A stretch of DNA of 8,494 bases from Candidatus Methanosuratincola sp. (GTDB lineage Archaea; Thermoproteota; Methanomethylicia; Methanomethylicales; Methanomethylicaceae). Below are positions 1 to 4,978 of this stretch, piece after piece. Both the position numbers and the translations under genes were made by a program. The first letter of the stretch is position 1. The number at the start of each line of letters is the position of its first letter. The stretch spans positions 1-8,494 of the forward strand of contig JARYLH010000061.1 in assembly GCA_029907755.1 (NCBI GenBank), read 5' to 3'. The notes beneath the pieces were generated by a model, which did not search any database, was not told the origin of the DNA, and saw nothing but the letters and a program-made list of their open reading frames with translations.

Positions 1-794
1 CTGGGCTGCGGCTCAATGACATCTCCGCAGTCGCCTTCTCGGCCGGTCCTGGTCTGGGGCCGTGCCTCAGGACCGGGGCGACCGTGGCCAGGACTCTCTC
101 CTTGGTCAGGAAGTGCCCACTGGTCCCTGTCAACCACTGCATAGCACACATCGAGATAGGGCGGCTTGCGACCGGCGAGGATGATCCCCTCGTCGTATAT
201 GTGTCGGGAGGCAACACAATAATCTCGGCTTACGCAGGCGGCAAGTACCGTGTCTTCGGGGAGACCTTGGACATCGCGCTTGGGAACTGCTTGGATACCT
301 TCGCCCGCCACCTCGGACTCTCCCACCCGGGCGTCCCAAAGCTCGAGCAGCTCGCCGACGAGGGGCGGAAGTTCATACCGCTGCCTTACGTGGTCAAAGG
401 GCAGGACGTTTCCTACTCAGGGCTTTTGACAATGGCATCGAGACTGGCAGGGGAGTGCGACAGGAGGGATCTTAGCCTGAGCCTGTTGGAAGTGGCGTAC
501 GGGATGGTGGCCGAGGTCGCGGAAAGGGCAATCGCCCATACCGAGAAGGGCGCGCTCCTCCTCACCGGCGGCGTGGCGCGGAGCAAGAGGCTTCAGCGCG
601 CCCTCTCCTTCGTCTGCAGCGATCACGCGGCAAGATTCCATGTGGTCCCACCGGATCTCGCGGGAGACAACGGGGGCATGATCGCTTGGACAGGGTATCT
701 TGCCCTAAAGTGGGGGCTGACGGTACCTGTGGAGTCCAGTTACGTGAACCCGAACTGGAGGCTAGATGAGGTGGAGGTCCCTTGGCGGAGATGA
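1..794 (+). CDS. kae1: KEOPS subunit Kae1 (TsaD/Kae1/Qri7 family), 5'-truncated by window edge
   Basis: This is the catalytic subunit of KEOPS, which transfers the threonylcarbamoyl group from threonylcarbamoyl-AMP to A37 of ANN-decoding tRNAs (t6A synthesis, cytoplasm). The frame is open from the window edge; the first complete codon is at 3, and 263 residues are visible against a usual archaeal length of about 325-330, so roughly 65 N-terminal residues are missing. The family signature AFSAGPGLGPCLRTGA is encoded at about 36-83, upstream of the GTG at 84, so that GTG is not the start. Other motifs are the metal-binding HxxxH in NHCIAH (His codons at 135 and 147), the nucleotide loop VSGGNT, GETLDIALGN, the GGVARS loop, and DNGGMIAWTG near the end with the third metal ligand Asp at 666-668. 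The stop TGA overlaps the downstream kinase start as ATGA. KEOPS Kae1 and bacterial TsaD share these motifs; the adjacent Bud32 supports Kae1. Confidence 0.96.
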   Translation, partial: GLRLNDISAVAFSAGPGLGPCLRTGATVARTLSLVRKCPLVPVNHCIAHIEIGRLATGEDDPLVVYVSGGNTIISAYAGGKYRVFGETLDIALGNCLDTFARHLGLSHPGVPKLEQLADEGRKFIPLPYVVKGQDVSYSGLLTMASRLAGECDRRDLSLSLLEVAYGMVAEVAERAIAHTEKGALLLTGGVARSKRLQRALSFVCSDHAARFHVVPPDLAGDNGGMIAWTGYLALKWGLTVPVESSYVNPNWRLDEVEVPWRR

Positions 795-1435
795 GGCTGA
801 TAAAGAAGGGGGCGGAGGCCGAGCTCTACCTTACTGATTGGATGGGCTTGAAAGCCATCCTGAAGAGGAGGGTGAAGAAAGGCTACCGGAACCCGGACCT
901 GGACTCCTACGTGAGGAGCTCAAGGACCTCAAACGAGGCAAAGCTCCTCTCTGAAGCCCGCCGCCTGGGCGTACCGACCCCCGTCGTGTACTCCGTCGAC
1001 AAGAGGAACTTCGAGATACTGATGAGCTACATCGACGCTCCCCCCCTGAAGCGGTTTGTGGACAGCATGGGCACCGAGGGGCTCGCACTGACCTTCTCAA
1101 GGGTGGGCGAGATGGTGGGGCGCCTACACAAAGGCGGCATCGTCCACGGGGACCTGACAACCTCGAACATAATTCCATATTCGGGCCTTCTCTACCTGAT
1201 CGATTTCGGGCTCGGCGAGCACACTTCTGATGTCGAGTCTAGGGGGGTTGACATACACCTCATGAGGCGGGCCTTGGAGAGTTCGCACCATGATGTGTCC
1301 TCGGCGGCATACCTCTCGTTCATAGATGGCTATAGGCGCGTAATGGGCGACCTCTCCGAACCCGTTCTCAAGAGAGTCGATGCGATCCGTAGGCGCGGCA
1401 GGTATGTCGACGTGAGCCACAGGAAGGGGGAATAG
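791..1435 (+). CDS. bud32: KEOPS subunit Bud32, atypical small Ser/Thr kinase/ATPase
   Basis: Bud32 is the P-loop-less RIO-like kinase/ATPase of KEOPS that binds Kae1 and supports t6A synthesis. The protein is 214 residues, the normal free-standing size. Visible motifs are the N-terminal KKGAEAELYL (residues 5-14), probable ATP-binding Lys25 in ILKRRVKKGYR, the NEAKLLSEARRLGVPTP helix carrying the conserved Glu, the catalytic loop VHGDLTTSN (His119, Asp121, Asn126), the DFG equivalent IDFGLGEHT (Asp138), and the ESRGVDIHLMRRALES helix that follows. I chose ATG 791 because it gives the family-typical start MRLIKKGAEAE and forms an ATGA overlap with kae1. A TTG at 782 would add MAE, and GAGGTG at 768-773 sits about 8 bases before it, so the longer form is possible. 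In many euryarchaea Bud32 is fused to Kae1; here the two are separate but translationally coupled. Confidence 0.95.
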   Translation: MRLIKKGAEAELYLTDWMGLKAILKRRVKKGYRNPDLDSYVRSSRTSNEAKLLSEARRLGVPTPVVYSVDKRNFEILMSYIDAPPLKRFVDSMGTEGLALTFSRVGEMVGRLHKGGIVHGDLTTSNIIPYSGLLYLIDFGLGEHTSDVESRGVDIHLMRRALESSHHDVSSAAYLSFIDGYRRVMGDLSEPVLKRVDAIRRRGRYVDVSHRKGE

Positions 1436-1441
1436 ATCGTC

Positions 1442-2011
1442 TTGGAGCTCTATTTCGCAACGGGCAACCCACACAAGTTGGCAGAGGCTAATTCTATCCT
1501 CTCGAAATTCGGGGTACTCCTAAGGCATGCGCCTTCTCCGAAGATAGAGATCCAGTCAGAGTCCCTTGAGGAGATCGCCCGCTACGCAGCCGAGGTCGCA
1601 TACCGCTCGCTTGGATCCCCTTTGGTGGTCGAGGACTCTGGTCTCTTCGTGGAATCGCTGAACGGGTTCCCGGGGCCGTATTCCTCGTACGTATACAAGA
1701 CCATAGGGTGCGGGGGGATACTACGCCTGCTCGAGGGAAACGCCAACCGGGAGGCGCGCTTCGAGTGCGTCGTCGTCTATGCAAGCGGGGAGACCCTGCG
1801 ATCGTTCGTTGGCATCGCCAGGGGATCCATCGCTGAGGCGCCGAGAGGCAGCGGCGGCTTCGGTTTCGACCCGATATTCATCAGTGATGGGTGCGGTGGC
1901 AAGACTTTTTCGGAGCTAGGCCCATCCGAGAAGTCAGCCGTGTCACACCGAGGAAGGGCGTTCAGGGCTCTCGGGGAATGGCTCAGATCCTCGGGTCGAG
2001 CATACGCTTAA
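1442..2011 (+). CDS. rdgB: XTP/dITP pyrophosphatase (HAM1/RdgB family)
   Basis: This is a house-cleaning nucleotide pyrophosphatase that hydrolyses deaminated purine nucleotides (dITP, XTP) to monophosphate plus pyrophosphate, keeping them out of DNA and RNA. At 189 residues it is the usual family length. Motifs are in order: FATGNPHKLAEA at the N-terminus (residues 5-16; the Asn and Lys bind phosphate), VVEDSGLFVESLNGFPGPYS with Asp65, a core strand region ARFECVVVYA, GSGGFGFDPIF with Asp143, and the C-terminal SEKSAVSHRGRAF with Ser168-His169-Arg170 contacting the base. The start is TTG 1442, since the conserved motif begins at residue 5 and no other start codon fits. A purine-rich AAGGGGG at 1424-1430 could be the ribosome-binding site. 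The gene lies six bases after bud32, so it is probably cotranscribed. Its last codons contain the promoter of the next gene. Confidence 0.95.
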   Translation: MELYFATGNPHKLAEANSILSKFGVLLRHAPSPKIEIQSESLEEIARYAAEVAYRSLGSPLVVEDSGLFVESLNGFPGPYSSYVYKTIGCGGILRLLEGNANREARFECVVVYASGETLRSFVGIARGSIAEAPRGSGGFGFDPIFISDGCGGKTFSELGPSEKSAVSHRGRAFRALGEWLRSSGRAYA

Positions 2012-2015
2012 ATAA
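2008..2015 (+). promoter_or_regulatory. TATA box of rps15 promoter
   Basis: TTAAATAA is an archaeal TATA-like element in otherwise GC-rich sequence, overlapping the TAA stop of the pyrophosphatase gene (2009-2011). The usual 25-27 base spacing puts the transcription start near 2034-2039. That is just before the Shine-Dalgarno AGGTGG at 2041 and gives a leader of roughly 13-18 bases for a TTG start at 2052. The spacer is pyrimidine-rich. This argues for a new transcription unit starting at rps15, although readthrough from upstream remains possible. It is read from sequence only. Confidence 0.6.
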
Positions 2016-2040
2016 ATGTTCTTTATTCTATGCATTGCTC

Positions 2041-2046
2041 AGGTGG
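2041..2046 (+). promoter_or_regulatory. Ribosome-binding site deciding the rps15 start
   Basis: AGGTGG lies five bases before TTG 2052. It selects this TTG over the in-frame ATG at 2016, which falls inside the promoter, and over GTG 2043, which overlaps the site itself. Confidence 0.65.
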
Positions 2047-2051
2047 GCATA

Positions 2052-2501
2052 TTGAGGAAGAGTAAGATTAAGGGCAGTTCCCACTCGATCAGACCGATCG
2101 AGAGCGGCGCTCCCAAGTGGGTCAAGGCCTCTCCGGAAGAGGTCGAGTCACTAATCCTGGAGATGGCTAAGAAGGGCCTTTCGCCTTCTCAGATAGGAGT
2201 GCAGTTAAGGGATCAGTATGGCATCCCGCTCGCTCGACAGATAACTAACAAGAAGGTACTCGCGATCCTCAGGTCTAGGGGAGCGGCGCCGGAGATCCCG
2301 GAAGACCTATTCAACCTCATGAAGCACACTGCTGCCATAAGGCGCCATCTGGAGGAGCAGCCAAAGGACATGAGCTCGAAGAGGGGTCTGCAGCTGCTCG
2401 AGTCCAAGATAAGACGGCTTGCGAAGTACTATGCCGCTACGGGGCGCCTTCCCAAGGACTGGAAGTACTCTCCTGAAAAGGCCTCCATACTGGTTCGTTA
2501 G
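2052..2501 (+). CDS. rps15: 30S ribosomal protein uS15 (archaeal/eukaryotic S15/S13e type)
   Basis: Small-subunit primary binding protein that contacts 16S rRNA. The 149-residue product has the extra N-terminal half typical of archaeal/eukaryotic S15 and absent from bacterial S15. It starts with the basic RKSKIKGSSHS, then the PKWVKASPEEVESLIL helix, the segment LSPSQIGVQLRDQYGIP, and ends with the S15 core: HLEEQPKDMSSKRGLQLLES, IRRLAKYYAATGRLP and DWKYSPEKA. The frame is open back to ATG 2016, but the 12 extra residues (MFFILCIAQVGI) are hydrophobic and unlike the family, while starting at TTG 2052 gives the expected basic N-terminus and uses the AGGTGG at 2041. The gene is preceded by its own promoter and followed 20 bases later by a RecJ-like gene. 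Confidence 0.95.
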   Translation: MRKSKIKGSSHSIRPIESGAPKWVKASPEEVESLILEMAKKGLSPSQIGVQLRDQYGIPLARQITNKKVLAILRSRGAAPEIPEDLFNLMKHTAAIRRHLEEQPKDMSSKRGLQLLESKIRRLAKYYAATGRLPKDWKYSPEKASILVR

Positions 2502-2521
2502 CCGCACAATCCGGGGGGAGC

Positions 2522-3994
2522 TTGCTGTCCCTCCATAAGAACACAAAAGGACTGGAACAGAAGTCTCTTGAGGTCGCAGGGGAGCTTTCATCGATCCCCC
2601 CTGGCGAGCCAGTCCTTGTGGTTTGTCACCTTGACGCTGACGGAATAACCTCTGGAAGCATAATCGCCTCAGCGCTTCTGAGATCAGGTGCTGCCCCCCA
2701 CATAAGGGTAGTTAAGCAGCTGGACGAGGCTGCGATTGCCGAGATCCTCCCGATCAAGGCGAGGTACGTCGTATTTACCGACATGGGCACCGGACAAAGG
2801 CAGCTGCTCGAGAGATTCGTCTCGGGTGAAAGGCGCGTCTTCATCATCGACCATCACCAGCCCCCGCCCATTTCTCAGGATGGTGGTGATTCAGAGGCGA
2901 CTAGCGATATAATGGAGTTCAACCCCCACTTTTTTGGCTTTGACGGGTCGACTGAGATCTCCGCATCGGGCACCGCATTCCTGGTTGCCAAGAAGATGTC
3001 TTCCGAGAACGCTTCGCTCGCGCCTTTGGCGATCGTCGGGGCGCTGGGGGACATGCAGGATAAGGGGGATCGCAGCTCGCTGGTCGGGCTCAACGCCTCA
3101 ATCGCGGAGGAAGCCCAAAGATCCGGCCTGATCGCCGTTTCAAAGGGCCTCAAGCTCTATGGCTTCGAGTCAAGGCCTCTCCTCAAGTCCATGGAGTACA
3201 CGCTCAACCCATATTTGCCTGGGCTGAGCGGAGACGAGGGTGCTTGCTTCAAGTTCCTCAAGAATGCGGGAATCGAGCCCCGCAAGCAGGACGGCAGCTG
3301 GAGATCAATCTCGGATCTCTCGAACGATGAGATCCGGCAGGTCACAAGCGCCCTGATAAAATACCTCATCTCCCAAGGACTTTCGAGCCAGGATGCGGAA
3401 AGCGTCGTTGGCGTCCTCTACACGATAAAATCCGAGCCTGCGGACTCCCCCCTGAGGGACGCCAGGGAGTACGCCTCGTCGGTCAATGCCTGCGGGCGCC
3501 TCGGGAAATACGGCTTGGGTTTAGCACTATGCCTCGGAGACCGCACGGGCGCGCTTACGGATCTCAGGGAGCTTCTCCTGGAGTACAGGAAGAAGATCTC
3601 GGGCTATCTCAGGTGGCTTGAAAGCAACCCATCGGCTCTGAAGGTGATGAACAGCATCCAGGTGATTCTTGCTGGGAGCAACATCGACGACCGGATGATC
3701 GGCACTATAATATCGATCGCCTTTTCCATGAAACCCTTCACGCGGAGCAAGCCCATTTTCGGTTTAGCTAACGCAGAGGGGGTTGTCAAGGTGTCCGCAA
3801 GAGGGACCCCAGAGCTGGTGCGGAGGGGGCTCAATCTCGGAACCGCGATAAGGGAGGCTTCCGAGCAGGTGGGGGGCACAGGTGGGGGGCACAACATCGC
3901 AGCCGGCGGGCAGGTCCCCGTCGGCAAGGAGGAGGATTTTCTCTCGATAGTCGACGGGATAGTCACAAAGATGATAGGGGGCGTCAAACTCTGA
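2522..3994 (+). CDS. recJ: RecJ-like DHH/DHHA1 phosphoesterase (archaeal RecJ family)
   Basis: A 490-residue DHH-superfamily phosphoesterase. Archaeal members include 5'-3' single-strand nucleases, among them the GINS-associated nuclease GAN, and the family is related to eukaryotic Cdc45. The DHH domain has motif I VVCHLDADGITS (Asp38, Asp40), motif II VFTDMG (Asp87), motif III IIDHH (Asp110, His111, His112) and motif IV GALGDMQD (Asp177), so all expected metal ligands for an active enzyme are there. The C-terminal DHHA1 domain ends with GGTGGGHNIAAGG (His457), the nucleic-acid/phosphate-binding GGGH motif. TTG 2522 is the only reasonable canonical start; GGAG at 2517-2520 is very close to it, so CTG 2525 cannot be excluded. 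It sits between rps15 and pcc1 in what looks like one transcript. Whether it acts in replication (GINS partner), repair or RNA turnover cannot be told from sequence. Confidence 0.93.
   Translation: MLSLHKNTKGLEQKSLEVAGELSSIPPGEPVLVVCHLDADGITSGSIIASALLRSGAAPHIRVVKQLDEAAIAEILPIKARYVVFTDMGTGQRQLLERFVSGERRVFIIDHHQPPPISQDGGDSEATSDIMEFNPHFFGFDGSTEISASGTAFLVAKKMSSENASLAPLAIVGALGDMQDKGDRSSLVGLNASIAEEAQRSGLIAVSKGLKLYGFESRPLLKSMEYTLNPYLPGLSGDEGACFKFLKNAGIEPRKQDGSWRSISDLSNDEIRQVTSALIKYLISQGLSSQDAESVVGVLYTIKSEPADSPLRDAREYASSVNACGRLGKYGLGLALCLGDRTGALTDLRELLLEYRKKISGYLRWLESNPSALKVMNSIQVILAGSNIDDRMIGTIISIAFSMKPFTRSKPIFGLANAEGVVKVSARGTPELVRRGLNLGTAIREASEQVGGTGGGHNIAAGGQVPVGKEEDFLSIVDGIVTKMIGGVKL
3868..3893 (+). 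repeat. Perfect 13-base tandem repeat within recJ
   Basis: GGTGGGGGGCACA occurs twice back to back (3868-3880 and 3881-3893). Thirteen is not a multiple of three, so the copies are read in different frames: the first supplies VGGT and the second GGGH of the DHHA1 motif. It includes two runs of six G. Confidence 0.9.
3976..3981 (+). promoter_or_regulatory. Possible ribosome-binding site for pcc1
   Basis: AGGGGG in the last codons of recJ ends nine bases before CTG 3991. It supports translation of pcc1 starting at, or coupled to, the recJ stop. A second purine-rich stretch, GAGGT at 3993-3997, would instead serve ATA 4003 or CTG 4006. Confidence 0.4.
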
Positions 3995-4248
3995 GGTCGG
4001 AGATACTGATCGAGCGGGACTACGAGAGCCAGGAAACTGCAGAGACCGTCATGCGCGCAGTCTCTCCAGACAACAAGGGCGTTCCTGCTGGGACTGAGAT
4101 AGAGATCTCGGCTTCAGGCGGAAAAATGACAGTCAGGATCGCCTCGTCCACCGACCTTCAGTCCTTCCTGCGGACGGTCGACGATCTGCTCTTCTGCATC
4201 CAAACTGCAGAGCGCGCACTAGCCTCGCTGGGGAAAAACCTGGACTAA
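3991..4248 (+). CDS. pcc1: KEOPS subunit Pcc1, probable CTG start
   Basis: Pcc1 is the small dimerising KEOPS subunit that binds Kae1 and helps bind tRNA. The 85-residue product fits the family (about 75-90 residues). It has a first strand EILIERDY, a helix SQETAETVMRAVSPDN, a second strand GTEIEISASG, a third strand KMTVRIAS, and a C-terminal helix LQSFLRTVDDLLFCIQTAERAL matching the conserved Pcc1 end. The first ATG in frame, 4051, would remove the first strand and most of the first helix. Upstream in frame there is no ATG, GTG or TTG before the homology begins, but CTG 3991 overlaps the recJ stop as CTGA, with AGGGGG nine bases before it. ATA 4003 or CTG 4006 are weaker alternatives. The exact start is therefore uncertain, while the identity is fairly secure given kae1 and bud32 in the same window. 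A Cgi121 gene is not present here. Confidence 0.82.
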   Translation: MRSEILIERDYESQETAETVMRAVSPDNKGVPAGTEIEISASGGKMTVRIASSTDLQSFLRTVDDLLFCIQTAERALASLGKNLD

Positions 4249-4263
4249 ATCCCTGAAAACAAG

Positions 4264-4270
4264 TTTATAT
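4264..4270 (+). promoter_or_regulatory. TATA box of rps3ae promoter
   Basis: TTTATAT, preceded by the A-rich GAAAACAAG, stands in the 61-base gap after pcc1. The expected transcription start is near 4290-4296, giving a leader of about 15-20 bases that still contains the ribosome-binding site at 4301. The pyrimidine tract at 4274-4287 (including TCTTCTTCTTTTCTC) could also act as a weak archaeal terminator for the upstream transcript; that is a guess. Confidence 0.65.
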
Positions 4271-4284
4271 TGATCTTCTTCTTT

Positions 4285-4307
4285 TCTCACCTGATACTGC
4301 GGTGAGA
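4285..4307 (+). promoter_or_regulatory. Inverted repeat covering the rps3ae ribosome-binding site
   Basis: TCTCACC (4285-4291) and GGTGAGA (4301-4307) are perfectly complementary over seven pairs with a nine-base loop. The 3' arm is the Shine-Dalgarno sequence (GGTGA at 4301-4305) four bases before ATG 4310. The 5' arm probably lies at or just upstream of the predicted transcription start, so the hairpin could form fully only on transcripts reading through from pcc1. The inverted repeat is seen directly; a regulatory role is inference. Confidence 0.4.
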
Positions 4308-4309
4308 TC

Positions 4310-4942
4310 ATGTCCGAAACGAAAGCACCGGTAAAATTGAAGGATAAGTGGCGACAGAAGAAGTGGTATAACGTATTCGCACCTGCCGCTTTCGGGAACG
4401 TCGAGATCGGAAAAACTCTAGCTGATGATCCGCAGAAGCTGGTCGGTCGCGTATTGGAGACGACCCTCTACAACATCACAGAGGACTTCTCGCTTCTGCA
4501 TGTCAAGCTCCACTTCAGGATCACGAAGGTTGAAGGCGATAAGGCGTACACGATGTTCATAGGTCATGACCTTGCGAGGGACTACCTGAGGAGCCTCGTG
4601 AGGAGGGGCGGATCCAGGATAGACGGGATATTCAACATGGTCACTAAGGATGGATACAAGGTCCGTGTCGGCATAATCGCGCTCTCAGCAGTGAGGACAA
4701 AGAGCTCGCAGAAGCGGATGATACGCCACTTGATGGAGGATACCGTCAACAAGAAGAGCGCGCAGCTGCTCTACGACGAGCTGGCGCAACAGCTGGTCCT
4801 CGGCAAGATCGCCTCGGAGATATACAATGCGGCAAAGTCCGTCTACCCGCTGAGGAAGATTGAGGTCAGGAAGAGCGAGCTCGTTGAGGCAGGGTCCCCT
4901 GTCCAGCCAGCCCCGCAGCCTGAGGCACAGCCGCCCCAGTAA
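4310..4942 (+). CDS. rps3ae: 30S ribosomal protein eS1 (S3Ae family)
   Basis: Archaeal/eukaryotic small-subunit protein of the mRNA exit/platform region. The 210-residue product begins with a basic stretch, KLKDKWRQKKWYNVFAPAAF, the family's hallmark. It continues with strand-rich segments including GRVLETTLYNITEDFS and HVKLHFRITKVEGDKAYTMF, then GHDLARDYLRSLVRRGGSRI, the segment DGYKVRVGIIALSAVRTKSS, and ends in the helices with IYNAAKSVYPLRKIEVRKSE. The last roughly 15 residues (SPVQPAPQPEAQPPQ) form a Pro/Gln-rich tail that is probably disordered. ATG 4310 follows GGTGA by four bases and is the only sensible start. The gene has its own TATA box and follows pcc1, a neighbourhood commonly seen in archaea; it appears monocistronic, as the next gene has another promoter. 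Confidence 0.97.
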   Translation: MSETKAPVKLKDKWRQKKWYNVFAPAAFGNVEIGKTLADDPQKLVGRVLETTLYNITEDFSLLHVKLHFRITKVEGDKAYTMFIGHDLARDYLRSLVRRGGSRIDGIFNMVTKDGYKVRVGIIALSAVRTKSSQKRMIRHLMEDTVNKKSAQLLYDELAQQLVLGKIASEIYNAAKSVYPLRKIEVRKSELVEAGSPVQPAPQPEAQPPQ

Positions 4943-4947
4943 AAACC

Positions 4948-4955
4948 TATTTTAT
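4948..4955 (+). promoter_or_regulatory. TATA box of glmM operon; leaderless transcript likely
   Basis: TATTTTAT lies six bases after the rps3ae stop and 23 bases before ATG 4979. A start site 25-27 bases from the element's centre falls at about 4977-4979, on or next to the start codon. The spacer is pyrimidine-rich (CCTCCCCCC, then CTCTTTT) and contains no Shine-Dalgarno. The T-rich stretch may also help end the rps3ae transcript. Confidence 0.55.
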
Positions 4956-4978
4956 TACCTCCCCCCAATTCTCTTTTG

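Noticed and set aside
84..86. GTG 84 as start of kae1
   Set aside because: The Kae1 signature AFSAGPGLGPCLR is encoded in frame upstream, so the gene begins before the window.
2016..2018. ATG 2016 as start of uS15
   Set aside because: It falls in the promoter region, has no ribosome-binding site and adds a hydrophobic segment foreign to the family.
4051..4053. ATG 4051 as start of pcc1
   Set aside because: It removes the first strand and most of the first helix of the Pcc1 fold and has no convincing ribosome-binding site.
4960..4977. C- and T-rich tract after rps3ae as a strong terminator
   Set aside because: It could help archaeal termination, but there is no long T run or hairpin and it overlaps the promoter spacer of glmM, so I do not list it separately.
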